NCBI GenBank assembly: GCA_963776735.1
Contig: CAVZNV010000023.1
Coordinates: forward strand, 124,001 to 188,000
Direction: 5' to 3'
From: PALSA-612 sp963776735
GTDB lineage: Bacteria > Actinomycetota > Thermoleophilia > Gaiellales > Gaiellaceae
DNA: 64,000 nucleotides
Of the stretch, positions 30,261-40,004 are shown in pieces; the stretch's first letter is position 1; each line of letters starts with the position of its first letter. The position numbers and the translations under genes were made by a program. The notes under the pieces are model-generated. The model was given only the letters and a program-made list of their open reading frames with translations. It made no database searches and was not told where the DNA came from.

Positions 30261-33090
30261 CTATTCGGGCGCCGTCTCGGACGCCGCGGCCGGGGCTTTC
30301 CGGCGCCTGCGTCCACCTCGCGAACCCCGGCGCGTCTTCTTGCGCTTCGGCTCGCCCTCCTCCGGCGTCTCGCCGGTCTGCTCAGCCTCGACGGCCGGCA
30401 CTGCCTCGCCCGCCGGAACTGCCTCGCCCGCCGGAACTGCCTCGCTTGTCGGAACGGGCTCGCCTGTCGGTTTCGGCCGCTTCGGCTCCGCTACCGGCGC
30501 CTCGGGCGCGGCGGCCCCTTCGGCCGGAGCCTGGGCTCCCTGGCCACTGCCGCGGCGGCGGGAGCGCGACCGGCGCCTGCGGGCGGCAGGTGCGGCGCCG
30601 TTCTCGGACTCTTCCGCGGCTTCGGCTTCCCCGGTGCCAAGCGACGGGTCCGGCAGATGGATGCGAGGCCCGGCCTCTTCGGCCTGCCCGGACTCGTCCG
30701 CCGACGGTTCGCCGTCCTCGGCCTCGGCGCTGTTCGCCGCAGCCGCCGGCTTCCTGCGTCGCCGTCCTCCGCGCGAGCCGCGCCGCGTGCGCTTGCGCGG
30801 TGCCGCCGGCTCCGTGGTCTCGTCCTCGTCCTCGCCGGTTGCGTCACTCTCGGCTTCCGGCTCGGCGACCTCTTCCGACTCGGCGACCGCTTCCGTCTCT
30901 GTCTCCGGCGCCGCCTCCGCCACAACCTTCTTGCTCGGGGCGCGCGTCGGCTTCTCGGCCAGGCCTTCCGCCGTGATCGGCACGGGACCTGCCTCGGCCT
31001 TCGGCCCGGTGGCGAGAGTGGCGTAGATCATGGTTCCGATCACCCGCTCGACCCGAACCTTCACCTTCTTGCCGACCAGCTTCGCGGCGCCGCCGACGCA
31101 GACCTCGTAGCCGTCCAGCTTGGCCATGGCTGCACCGGAGTCGTGGAGCGCGAGCTCGCCGAGCTTGACCTCGAGCTCCTGGCCTTCTGCGTAGTCCGCC
31201 TTCGGCTGGAGCTTCTCGACCGTGCCCTTGTCGAGCACAGCGAAGTGGTCGAGCGGCACGCCCTCCTTGCCTTCGACGAGGAAGACGCGCTTCGTGGCCG
31301 CGTCGATCTCCTTCAGGCGCTCGGCACCCGGGCCGATCAGCATCGCGGCGACGTGCGCGTTCAGCTCGACCTTGAACGCCTTCGTCCGCGGGCTCTGCGC
31401 GGCGAGTGCGCGCAGCCTCCGCTCGGCTTCGACGGCCTGCGACGTCTCGGAGACGACGATCCCGTCGCCGGCGCAGGTCGGGCAGCGCTTCGTCAGGATC
31501 TCGCGCGGCCCGTCGGTGACGTTCTGTCGCGTCATCTCGACGAGGCCGAGCGGCGAGATCTCGACGACGTAGGTCTTGGTCCGGTCGCGCTCGAGCTCCT
31601 GCTTCAGCTCCTCCTCGACCTGCTCCCGGTTCTTCGGGTTGGCCATGTCGATGAAGTCGATGACGATGATCCCGCCGATGTCGCGCAGCCGGAGCTGGCG
31701 GACGACCTCTTTGACCGCTTCGAGGTTGTTCTTCGTGATCGTGTCCTCGAGTCGCGCTCCCGAAGTCTTCGAGCGCGAGCCGACGAAGCGTCCGGTGTTG
31801 ACGTCGATGACCGTGAACGCCTCGGCGTAGTCGAAGACGAGGTAGCCGCCCGACGGCAGGTCGACGCGCCGGTTCAGCGTCGAGCGGATCTCGGCGTCGA
31901 CGCCGGAGGCCTCGAAGAGCGGCTCCTTCCCGCGGTAGCGCACGACGCGTTCGGCCATGTGCGGCGAGGTCTTCTTCAGGTAGCCGACGATGCGCTTGTA
32001 GGTGAGGTCGTCGTCGACCTCCGCCTTCTCGAAGTCGCCCGTGAACAGGTCGCGGACGACGCGAAGCGGCAGCTCGGCCTCGTTGTAGATGAGCGACGGA
32101 GCGGGCGCCTTCTTGGCTCGCGCCTGGATCTCCTTCCAGATCTTCTCGAGGAAGCGGATGTCGCGCTCGACGTCCTCGGCGGACGCGCCCTCTGCGGCCG
32201 TGCGGACGATGACGCCGCCCTTCGGCAGGTCGAGCTTCTTGAGGATGTCGCGGAGGCGGGCGCGTTCGTCGTCGTCGAGCCTGCGCGAGACGCCGATGCC
32301 CTCGCCCTGCGGGACGTAGACGACGAAGCGGCCGGGCAGCGAGAATCTCCGTGGTCAGGCGTGCGCCCTTCGTCTTCATCGGATCCTTGACCGCCTGGAC
32401 GAGGATCTCCTGGCCGCGGCTGATCAGGTCCTGGATGCGGCGGCCGTGACGGGAGCGGCCCTCGAGCTCGGGGCCGACGATCTCGTCGACGTAGAGGAAG
32501 CCGTTCTTCTCGAGGCCGATCTCGACGAACGCGGCCTCCATCCCGGGCAGCACGTTGTCGACGACGCCCTTGTAGACGTTGCCGGCGATCGAGCGGCGGC
32601 CCGGGCGCTCGAGGTAGACCTCGGCGACGCGGTCGTCCTCGAGGACTGCGACGCGCTGCTCGCTCACGTTCACGGAGACGAGCAGTTCGCGCTTCGCGGC
32701 CGGCAGCGGCTTGCGGGCCTGCTGGCGGCGGCGAGGCTCGGAGCGGCGTGCACGCGGCTTCGCGGACTTCGACTGCGCGCCGCGGGCGGGCTTCTCCTGC
32801 TGTTTCGCCTTCTTGGCGCCGGAGCCGTTCGCGTCGGTGCCGTTCGCGTCGGCTTCGGAGACGGTCTCGGCCGTCTGAGCGGTGGTGCGCTTGCGGCCTT
32901 TGCCGCCGCGGCTGCCGCGCCTGCGCCGGCGACGAGCCGCCTGTGAGCCGTCGGGATCGCCGGCGGGCTCCGCTGAAACAGGATCCGCGGTTACAGCCGG
33001 AGGGCGGCTCTCCTTCGGCTCTGCGAGTGTTTCTGTGTTCGAATCGTTCTCCGACTGCCGCGCACGGCGTCGGAACCAAGGCAATGGCAA
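30261..33090 (-). CDS. rne: Ribonuclease E/G, interrupted by one extra base
   Basis: Endoribonuclease for mRNA decay and rRNA/tRNA processing. The TTG at 33090 has AAGGAGAA 5 nt upstream. Domains: an Arg/Ser-rich N-terminal extension (about 1-130), the S1 domain (RRSIAGNVYKGVVDNVLPGM, AAFVEIGLEKNGFLYVDE), then the catalytic part with GGYLVFDYAEAFTVIDVNTG, GGIIVIDFIDM and the zinc link KRCPTCAGDG, and a long acidic/basic tail ending in RKKTRRGSRGG. At 32344-32345 an extra T shifts frame after KGARLTTEI; the other phase continues SLPGRFVVYVPQGEG. A sequencing error is likely, since similar breaks occur in obg and at 2105. Confidence 0.88.
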
Positions 33091-33256
33091 GTGTGTTCTC
33101 CTTCGTATGGAGCGCGCGCGCCGCCGAGGGCCACAGCGGGGAGGGTCGATGCGCGCAGCGCGTTCCTATCGGTTGGCAATTGGATAAACCTCGATTCCAG
33201 GGTAGCAGCGCGACGCACGGAGCCGGTTTCCGCGGACCGGGCCGGTGCGGCCGGGC

Positions 33257-33478
33257 TCAGGCCGCGGTGGCGGGCTTGAGCTTCGCGCGGCGGGCGCCGA
33301 GGGCGCGGAGGCGCTGGTTGAGACGGGCCCACGCCCAGGGCTCGACCTCGCCGTAGCGCGTCACGGACTGGTTCCGCGTCGACTCGAGGTACTCGAACCA
33401 GGCGTCTGCCTCCTCGATCTCGAGCAGCTCCTCCGCTTCCTTGATCGACCGGGCCAGAGCGTCGTCGTGATCGTCCAC
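33257..33478 (-). CDS. Small conserved hypothetical protein, 73 aa
   Basis: A 73-aa acidic helical protein (DDHDDALARSIKEAEELLEI, then ADAWFEYLESTRNQSVTRYGEV) with a basic end. No known domain is recognised. The GTG at 33478 stands exactly 7 nt after a TACTAT box with no Shine-Dalgarno, a strong leaderless pattern, so I prefer it over the upstream GTG at 33529. It is divergent from the CMD-family gene. The 166 bp between this gene and the RNase E/G start hold nothing I can name. Confidence 0.6.
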   Translation of the reverse strand: MDDHDDALARSIKEAEELLEIEEADAWFEYLESTRNQSVTRYGEVEPWAWARLNQRLRALGARRAKLKPATAA

Positions 33479-33530
33479 GGCCGCGATAGTAGGACCCAGG
33501 TCGGACGGCGAGTGTACGCTCGCACCCACC

Positions 33531-33920
33531 GTGGGAGACGATCGGTACGAGCTGGGCTGGGAGCGCCTGCGCGAGCTGGCCGGGGAGCAGGGCGAGCGGG
33601 CGATCGAGGGCGTGCGCGACGTCTCGCCCGACCTGGCGCGCTACGTGGTCGAGTTCGGCTACGGCGACGTCTACCGCCGGCCGGGGCTCGACGACCGCAC
33701 GCGGCAGATCGCGGCCATCTCGGCGCTCACGGCCCTGGGGGGAGCCGAGCCTCAGCTCGAGTACCACATCGGCATCGCGCTCAACGTCGGCGTCGAGCCG
33801 CGTGACATCGTGGAGACGGTCATTCACCTTGCGCCGTTCCTCGGCTTCGCCCGGACGCTGAACGCGGCCCGCTCGGTCAAGCGGGTGTTCGCCTCGCGAG
33901 GCATCTCGCCGAACGGCTAG
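33531..33920 (+). CDS. Carboxymuconolactone decarboxylase family protein
   Basis: A 129-aa CMD/AhpD-fold protein of the gamma-CMD type: a helical core with RPGLDDRTRQIAAISALTALGGAEPQLEYHIGIALNVGVEPRDIVETVIHLAPF in pieces typical of the family, including the His in EYHIGIAL. The CxxC of AhpD peroxidases is absent, so it is not a disulfide reductase. The GTG start gives the usual length. No aromatic-degradation genes are adjacent, so the substrate is unknown. It converges on the GGDEF/EAL gene. Confidence 0.83.
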   Translation: MGDDRYELGWERLRELAGEQGERAIEGVRDVSPDLARYVVEFGYGDVYRRPGLDDRTRQIAAISALTALGGAEPQLEYHIGIALNVGVEPRDIVETVIHLAPFLGFARTLNAARSVKRVFASRGISPNG

Positions 33921-33922
33921 AT

Positions 33923-36643
33923 CTAGGCAGCGGCGGCCCGGCCCGGCTTCGCGAAGAGCTGCTGGAGCCGCTCCGGCGTGAGCGGCCGGAAGAAGTGGAA
34001 GCCCTGCGCGAGCTCGCAGCCCATCTGCTGCAACGCGGCCGCCTGCTCGGCCGTCTCGACGCCTTCGGCGACCGTGACCATGCGCAGGCTCTTTCCGAGC
34101 TGGACGATCGTCCGCAGCAGCTCGGCGTCGGAATCGGAGCCGCCGAGCCGCTCGACGAAGGAGCGGTCGATCTTGATCACGTCCGCCGGGAAGCGGTGCA
34201 GGTAGGCGAGCGAGGAGTAGCCGGTGCCGAAATCGTCGATGGCGAGGCCGACACCGAGCTCCTTGAGCCTGACGAGGAGGTCGACGTTCTCCTCGGTGTG
34301 GTCCATCAGCACGCTCTCCGTCATCTCGAGCACGAGACGCGCCGGCTCGAGCCCGCTGTCCGCCAGCGCGTCCTGCACGTCGTCGATCAGCGACGCGTCC
34401 TGGAGGTGGCGTCCCGAGATGTTGACGCTGACCGTCATGTCCGCACAGGCGGGGATCGTCTGCGACCACTCGGCGAGCTGACGGCACGCCTCCTGGAGAC
34501 CGAATCGTCCGAGCTTCCGGATCAGGCCCGTCTGCTCTGCCAGCGGGATGAACTCTGCGGGTGAGATGAAGCCGCGGCGCGGGTGCTTCCAGCGGGCGAG
34601 TGCCTCGACGCCCTGGATCTCGCCGGTGGCGAATGCGAGCGTGGGCTGGTAGTGGAGTTCGAGCTCGTCCGCGGCGAGGGCCTGGCGCAGCTCGGCCTCG
34701 AGCTGCAGCCGCTCGACGAGCGCGACGTGGAGACGTGGGTGATAGCGCTCGAAGCCACCCGCACCGGTCGCCTTGGCGCGGTACATCGCGAGGTCCGCGT
34801 TGCGGAGCAGATGATCGGCGTCCTCGACGTCCTGGTCCGTGGCGGCGATGCCGATCGACGCGCCGACCTCGATCTCGCGGCCCTCGAGCTTGAACGGCTC
34901 CCGCAGCGCTCTCGTGATCCGGTCGGCGACCGCCGTCCCGTCCCGCTCCGAGCTCTTGTCGGCGATCAGCACCGCGAACTCGTCGCCGCCGAGCCGCGCG
35001 ACGGTGTCGATCGGTCGCACGCACGAACGCAGCCGCTCGGCGACCTGGATCAGGAGCATGTCGCCGGTCGCGTGCCCGAGGCTGTCGTTGACCTCCTTGA
35101 AGCCGTCGAGGTCGAGGAAGAGCACGGTCAGCTTGGCGGGGCGTCCGTTGGCCGTGCGGAGCACCCGCTCGACGCGGTCGCGGAAGAGTGAGCGGTTGGC
35201 GAGAGCAGTCAGCGAGTCGTGGGAGGCCTCGTGCACGAGCTGGTCCTGGAGCACCTTGCGCTCGCTCATGTCGCGCGTGTTCAGGACGACGCCGCCGACG
35301 CTCGGGTTCTCGAGCAGGTTCGTCATCGTCATCTCCGCGTGGCAGAGTCGGCCCGTCGCGTGCTTGACCTCGATCTCGAGCACGCGTACGCCCTGCCGCT
35401 CCGACGCGACGTCGGCAAGCGCGTGCAGGAGCCTCTCGCCGCTTCGGGGCTCGAGGACGTCCGCGAGGCAGGTTCCGGTCAGCTCCTCGGCGCTGTAGCC
35501 GAAGACGCGCAGGACCGACTCGCTCTGGTACGTCACCAGCCCGTCGGCGTCGACAACCGTGACGACATCGGACGAGTGCTGGACGAGCGCCTCGAACCGC
35601 TGCTCGCTCCGGTGCAGGTCGTGGAGCCTCGCCTCGAGCCGTTCGGTCAGCGAACGGTTCTCTCGCAGCGTGAGGATCTGCCTGACGACGATCGCGACGA
35701 TCATCGCCGTTCGCACCCACGAGACGAACGAGGTGACGTTCCCGGAGCGAACGAGCTCGAACGAGCTCGATGCGACCGCGACGATGACGGCCGCGTACGG
35801 CAGCCACATGCCGGCCAGCTGCACTCTCGTCAGCTCGTCGCCCTGACCGAGCGTGAGGCCGAGGCCCTGGAACGAGGCGAGCAGGACGAGGACATACCCG
35901 CAGAACCAGCCGATGTCGATCAGGCTCCCCGACGAGTAGGTGTTCGTCGCCGTCAGGTAGGTGAAGCCGCTGTCCGAGAACGCCATGGCAAGGAGCCCGG
36001 CGCCGATCAGCCAGACGTAGGCGGGGACGCGCGCCCGCGACTGCCGGGCGCGAAGGACGACGTACAGCACGATCGTGACCACGATCACGTCGCCGATGGG
36101 ATAGAGGAGGCTGATCGTGTGCGAGAAGAAGTCGCCGTCCTGCTGGAAGACCTTCTGGAGCACGAACACCCAGCTGGTGAGCAGCGCCGAGCCTGCGATC
36201 ATGGCGCCGTCGATGATCGTGCGGGCACGGCCGGCCATCGTCGGCGAGCCGGTGGGCAGCAGGAGCAGCCCGGCGGCCGCGAGCGGGACCGCGAGGAGGT
36301 AGCCGACGTCCGCGAACGACGGGAACGGCACGTCGCGGCCCTGCACGACCTCGTACCACGTCCAGATCGCCTGGCCGGTTCCCCAGGACGTCGCCGACGC
36401 GCCGATCAGAGCCCAGAACAGCCGGTAGCGGCCGGTCTCGCGAAGCGACCGGAGGATGCAGCCCGCTCCGGCGGCGAGCGCCGCGACGGTCAGCCCGTAG
36501 TCGGAGACAGCGCGTGGGCCGCCCGGGCCGCCCCAGCCGTTCGCGATTGCAAGGATCCAGCCCGAAGCGAGCGCGACGACGACCGCGCTCTTCAGCGCGC
36601 CCGAGCCCGGGCGCGTGCCTGCCGACGGGACTGAAAGCACCAT
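33923..36643 (-). CDS. Membrane PAS-GGDEF-EAL cyclic-di-GMP protein
   Basis: A 906-aa signalling protein. About ten N-terminal membrane helices (25-320), a PAS domain (about 345-465, SSDVVTVVDADGLVTYQSES), a GGDEF domain (TLTFLDLDGF-type VLFLDLDGFKEVND and ARLGGDEFAVL) and an EAL domain (GVEALARWKHP, AIDDFGTGYSS, VIKIDRSFVERL, VAEGVETAEQ). Both catalytic signatures look intact, so it could make and break c-di-GMP; one domain may be regulatory. The ATG at 36643 was chosen over the 36688 start. It is divergent from the decarboxylase gene across a region with a 13-bp palindrome. Confidence 0.9.
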   Translation of the reverse strand: MVLSVPSAGTRPGSGALKSAVVVALASGWILAIANGWGGPGGPRAVSDYGLTVAALAAGAGCILRSLRETGRYRLFWALIGASATSWGTGQAIWTWYEVVQGRDVPFPSFADVGYLLAVPLAAAGLLLLPTGSPTMAGRARTIIDGAMIAGSALLTSWVFVLQKVFQQDGDFFSHTISLLYPIGDVIVVTIVLYVVLRARQSRARVPAYVWLIGAGLLAMAFSDSGFTYLTATNTYSSGSLIDIGWFCGYVLVLLASFQGLGLTLGQGDELTRVQLAGMWLPYAAVIVAVASSSFELVRSGNVTSFVSWVRTAMIVAIVVRQILTLRENRSLTERLEARLHDLHRSEQRFEALVQHSSDVVTVVDADGLVTYQSESVLRVFGYSAEELTGTCLADVLEPRSGERLLHALADVASERQGVRVLEIEVKHATGRLCHAEMTMTNLLENPSVGGVVLNTRDMSERKVLQDQLVHEASHDSLTALANRSLFRDRVERVLRTANGRPAKLTVLFLDLDGFKEVNDSLGHATGDMLLIQVAERLRSCVRPIDTVARLGGDEFAVLIADKSSERDGTAVADRITRALREPFKLEGREIEVGASIGIAATDQDVEDADHLLRNADLAMYRAKATGAGGFERYHPRLHVALVERLQLEAELRQALAADELELHYQPTLAFATGEIQGVEALARWKHPRRGFISPAEFIPLAEQTGLIRKLGRFGLQEACRQLAEWSQTIPACADMTVSVNISGRHLQDASLIDDVQDALADSGLEPARLVLEMTESVLMDHTEENVDLLVRLKELGVGLAIDDFGTGYSSLAYLHRFPADVIKIDRSFVERLGGSDSDAELLRTIVQLGKSLRMVTVAEGVETAEQAAALQQMGCELAQGFHFFRPLTPERLQQLFAKPGRAAAA

Positions 36644-36691
36644 CTGTGGATCAGCTATCGACCCCGGCCCGCAAGTCAGGAGATCCACGAC

Positions 36692-36726
36692 CCCCCGTTC
36701 GGGTCACGACGTCACCCGAACGGGGG
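36692..36726. repeat. Perfect 13-bp inverted repeat upstream of the decarboxylase
   Basis: The arms CCCCCGTTCGGGT and ACCCGAACGGGGG enclose a 9-nt loop that itself contains GACGTC. It lies 83 bp before the ATG at 36810 and 48 bp before the GGDEF/EAL start. It could be an operator for both genes or an mRNA hairpin. Confidence 0.6.
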
Positions 36727-36809
36727 AGCAGGTGTTGCAGATGGTGTCGCGATCGGCCGACACACGTTGGAACGGCGGCCGGTCCTCGGTCGTCCGGATG
36801 GGAGACTGC

Positions 36810-37997
36810 ATGTCAGCACTGCTCGACGAGCGCCAACATGATCTCGAGCTTCCGGAGCACTGGCCGCACGCCCTGCGCCCCGAGGTGCTGCGGCGAATCG
36901 ACCAGGAAACGCCGTTCTCGATCTGCGACCTCGACACGGTGCGCGACCGTTTCCGTCGGCTCGGAGCGTGCCTCGGCGGGATGGAGTGCTTCTACGCGCT
37001 CAAGTGCAACCCGGCGCTCGAGGTGCTGCAGACGCTGGCGCAGCTCGGGTCGAGCTTCGAGATCGCGTCGCTCGGCGAGCTGCGCACGCTCCAGACGCTG
37101 CAGATCGACCCCGCGGACGTCATCTACTCGAACACCGTCAAGCCGTCGTCGCACATCGCCGCCGCGTACGAGGCGGGTGTGTGGCGCTTCGCGTTCGACG
37201 GCGAGGGCGAGCTGCACAAGCTCGCCGAGCACGCGCCCGGCGCCGCCGTCTACGTGCGCCTGCGCGTGGACGACACGACGAGCATCTTCCCGCTCTCGCG
37301 CAAGTTCGGCGCCTCCGCGCCGGATGCGCACCAGCTCCTCGTCACGGCCCGCGAGCTCGGTCTCCGCCCATACGGCGTCACCTTCCACGTCGGCTCGCAG
37401 TGCACCGCCGCGAGTGCGTGGCGACAGGCGCTGACGGGGACCGGACGGCTCCTGACGACGCTCGCCGACGACGACATCCGGCTCGAGATGCTGAACCTGA
37501 GCGGCGGCTTCCCGGCGCGGTACACGGAGCATGTCCCCTCGCTGGGCGAGATCGCGGGGGCGATCTGGCCGGCGCTGAATGCCTTGCTCCCCTACGTCCC
37601 ACCCAAGCTCGCGGTCGAGCCGGGCCGCTTCCTCGTCGCCGAGAGCGCCGTGCTCGCAGCGAGCGTGATCGGACGCGAGAAGCGCGCGGGCGAGAACTGG
37701 ATCTACCTCGACATCGGCGCCTACAACGGCCTGATCGAGACGCGACAGGCAACGCACTGGACGTACCCGCTCTGGAGCTCCCGCGCCGACCACGCCTATG
37801 CGCCACGCGAGGTCTTCACGGTCACCGGACCGACGTGCGACAGCTCGGACACGCTGTTCCCGAGCGTGCGGCTGCCGTCTGCGCTCGAGGTCGGCGACGT
37901 CCTCTACATCGGCTCGGCCGGCGCCTACACGCTGAGCTACGGCACGAGCTTCAACGGCTTCGCGCCGCCGGCGAGCCTGTTCGTCGGCGCTCTCTGA
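36810..37997 (+). CDS. Ornithine/diaminopimelate-type PLP decarboxylase (fold III)
   Basis: A 395-aa group IV decarboxylase. CFYALKCNP carries the PLP Lys65, then GVTFHVGSQC, MLNLSGGFP, VEPGRFLVAESAVL, and the C-terminal GPTCDSSDTL with the catalytic Cys of ornithine decarboxylases. It would make putrescine or a related diamine from an amino acid. The ATG at 36810 follows GGGAGA by 6 nt. The MFS gene starts 7 bp downstream, so product export is plausible (inference). Lysine or ornithine specificity cannot be settled by eye. Confidence 0.88.
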   Translation: MSALLDERQHDLELPEHWPHALRPEVLRRIDQETPFSICDLDTVRDRFRRLGACLGGMECFYALKCNPALEVLQTLAQLGSSFEIASLGELRTLQTLQIDPADVIYSNTVKPSSHIAAAYEAGVWRFAFDGEGELHKLAEHAPGAAVYVRLRVDDTTSIFPLSRKFGASAPDAHQLLVTARELGLRPYGVTFHVGSQCTAASAWRQALTGTGRLLTTLADDDIRLEMLNLSGGFPARYTEHVPSLGEIAGAIWPALNALLPYVPPKLAVEPGRFLVAESAVLAASVIGREKRAGENWIYLDIGAYNGLIETRQATHWTYPLWSSRADHAYAPREVFTVTGPTCDSSDTLFPSVRLPSALEVGDVLYIGSAGAYTLSYGTSFNGFAPPASLFVGAL

Positions 37998-38004
37998 GGG
38001 ATTC

Positions 38005-39177
38005 GTGTCCCGGCTCCGCGCCGTCATCGCCGCCGGCCTGATCGACTCGCTCGGCCTCTCGGTCGGCTGGACGTTCTTCAACCTCTACGCGCTGCACACG
38101 CAGGGGCTCGCCGCCGTCGGCACGTACAACGGCGCGCTCTTCACCGGCGTGGCGCTGTCGGCTCCGGCCACCGGCTGGCTGTCGAGCCGGCTCTGCGGCC
38201 GGAGGCTGCTGCGAACGACGGCGCTCGTCGAGGGATGTCTACGAGTGGGCTCGTTCGTCCTGCTGGTCGCGGGCGCGCCGCGAGGGCTCGTCGCGCTGGC
38301 CGTCACCGCCATGGGCATGACGGCCTGGACCGGCTACGCGGGGATGCGCTCCGAGATCGCGGCGGCCGACCGGCGCGCGGGTGCGCTCGCCTGGTACCTG
38401 GGCTCGATCGCGTCGATCGAGGGGATCGGGGCCGCCGCGGCCGCGCTGGCGCCCGTCTCGATCGCCGCGTTGCAGCAGCCCGGCACGCTGGCGGCGATTC
38501 TCGCGCTCTACGCGGGCGTCCTCGCACCGACCTTCATCGTCGCCGGTGGCTCGCCCGTCGAGCGCGCGCTCGAGCCGGTGCGCCTGCGCTCCATGGCCCG
38601 CCACGCGCGCGCGATCGCGGGCAGCTTCGGCGTCATGCTCGTCGCCTCCGCCCCGGTGCTGCTGGCCGTCGGCCTGGCGGCGAAGCTCCACGGCCGGACC
38701 GCGGTCGCGTGGTCTGCACTCGCCTTTCTTGCCGGGTCGCTGCTTGCGCCGCGGCTCGCGACAGCGCTCGAGCGTCGCCGAATCCCGGCGCCGGTGCTCT
38801 GGCCCGCGCTCGGAGCCGTCTTCGCCGGAGGCTGGATCCTCGCGCCGTGGAGCGTCGCCGGGCTGGTCGTGGCGCAGTTCGCTGCCGGCGTCGCGCTACC
38901 GGCGTTCGAAGGCATCGTGGACGCGGCCGTCGCGGGCCGCGAGGACGGGGGCCGCGTCACCGCCGGCCTTGCCTGGGCCGGCGCGGCGCGCGCGCTCGGC
39001 ACGGCTGCAGCCGTCTCGGTCGCGCCCTCCCTGTTCGCCGCAGCCGGTGTGTCGGCTGTGTGCCTGGCCATGGCGCTGGCGTGCGCGGTCGCAGCCGCCG
39101 CCGGCGCGCTCGTCGTCGTCAAGCGGCGCGCATCACGCCGGCGACGGCTCGAGCTGACCTTGTTCGGCGCGACCTAA
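38005..39177 (+). CDS. MFS transporter
   Basis: A 390-aa hydrophobic protein with about 11-12 membrane helices and the MFS two-halves layout: AAGLIDSLGLSVGWTFFNLYAL starts the first, with a basic loop SSRLCGRRLLRTTALVEG after helix 2, and a long loop around residue 195 separates the halves. The C-terminus is Arg-rich. It begins at a GTG 7 bp after the decarboxylase stop, so the two form an operon; an amine or amino-acid exporter is the natural guess. The substrate is not shown by sequence. Confidence 0.8.
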   Translation: MSRLRAVIAAGLIDSLGLSVGWTFFNLYALHTQGLAAVGTYNGALFTGVALSAPATGWLSSRLCGRRLLRTTALVEGCLRVGSFVLLVAGAPRGLVALAVTAMGMTAWTGYAGMRSEIAAADRRAGALAWYLGSIASIEGIGAAAAALAPVSIAALQQPGTLAAILALYAGVLAPTFIVAGGSPVERALEPVRLRSMARHARAIAGSFGVMLVASAPVLLAVGLAAKLHGRTAVAWSALAFLAGSLLAPRLATALERRRIPAPVLWPALGAVFAGGWILAPWSVAGLVVAQFAAGVALPAFEGIVDAAVAGREDGGRVTAGLAWAGAARALGTAAAVSVAPSLFAAAGVSAVCLAMALACAVAAAAGALVVVKRRASRRRRLELTLFGAT

Positions 39178-40004
39178 CGGGGGAAGACGGCGCGGTCGCC
39201 CGCGACCTTCGTCACCGGCGCCTTGCTCTCGAAGTAGCGCCGCGCTGCTTCGCCGAGGGCGCGCGTGCCGCCGTAGGCGATGCCGCCCTTGACGGCCCAG
39301 CCGGCCACCGGGATGACGCCGAGCAGCGAGCGCGCCACGGTCCGGAACCCGTAGCCGGAGCCGATCACGCCGAGCACCTCCGGGATGCGCTCCCTGTCGA
39401 ACTCGAACCCGTACGCGTCGGCGATGCGCATCAGCATGCGGATCTGGTTGACGGTCAGAACGGGCATGTCCGCGCCGGGCACGAAGATCGACACGCCGAT
39501 GACGCCGTTCTGGCGTGCAAAGCGAGTGATGATCCGGTCGACGACCGCGTCGCGCAGCACCGGGAGGCGCGCGGCGAGCGGTGTCGCATGCTCGTTCAGC
39601 GCGTGGGCGAGCGCTCGCGCGATCGCGTCCATCGGAAAGCCGGACCCCGGCTGCACGGTCACGACGTGCTCGGCGAGCACGTACGGCGGATCGACGACGT
39701 GCTCGCCCCGCGGCGCCGCGATCACGCCCACGATCGGCGTGTGCGCCCGGGCTGCGCGCTTAAGGGCGGCGAGGTCGCCCTGGGTCGGCGCCCCGGCGAG
39801 GACGTAGATCAGGGCCGCGGCTCCGTCGAGCGAGCTCACGTCTCGCACGGCGCTCTCGACGCCGCCCTTCGTCAGCTCGCGCCTGAGCGCCTCGGCGAGC
39901 TCACGCGCGCCCGCGACGACGAGCGGCCGGTCCTCCTTCGCCTGCGTGCGGATCTCCTTGACGACGCCGAGGATCTCGCCCGGCGCGAGCGGCAATTTGC
40001 TCAT
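39174..40004 (-). CDS. DUF697 family protein
   Basis: A 276-aa protein. The N-terminal half (about 1-150) resembles a GTPase-like or regulatory alpha/beta domain without nucleotide motifs (PLVVAGARELAEALR, ALIYVLAGAPTQGDLA). The C-terminal half is DUF697: RFARQNGVIGVSIFVPGADM, VTVNQIRMLMRIADAYGFE-like helices and the glycine-rich hydrophobic GVIPVAGWAVKGGIAYGGT. The ATG at 40004 overlaps the rodA stop (ATGA), so it is the last gene of the mre/rod operon; a cell-envelope role is inferred. Confidence 0.8.
   Translation of the reverse strand: MSKLPLAPGEILGVVKEIRTQAKEDRPLVVAGARELAEALRRELTKGGVESAVRDVSSLDGAAALIYVLAGAPTQGDLAALKRAARAHTPIVGVIAAPRGEHVVDPPYVLAEHVVTVQPGSGFPMDAIARALAHALNEHATPLAARLPVLRDAVVDRIITRFARQNGVIGVSIFVPGADMPVLTVNQIRMLMRIADAYGFEFDRERIPEVLGVIGSGYGFRTVARSLLGVIPVAGWAVKGGIAYGGTRALGEAARRYFESKAPVTKVAGDRAVFPR

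Noticed and set aside
29700..33090. Lys/Ala/Pro and Glu/Arg low-complexity stretches in L21 and RNase E/G as tandem DNA repeats
   Set aside because: They are coding tails with varied codons, typical of actinobacterial homologues, not DNA repeats.
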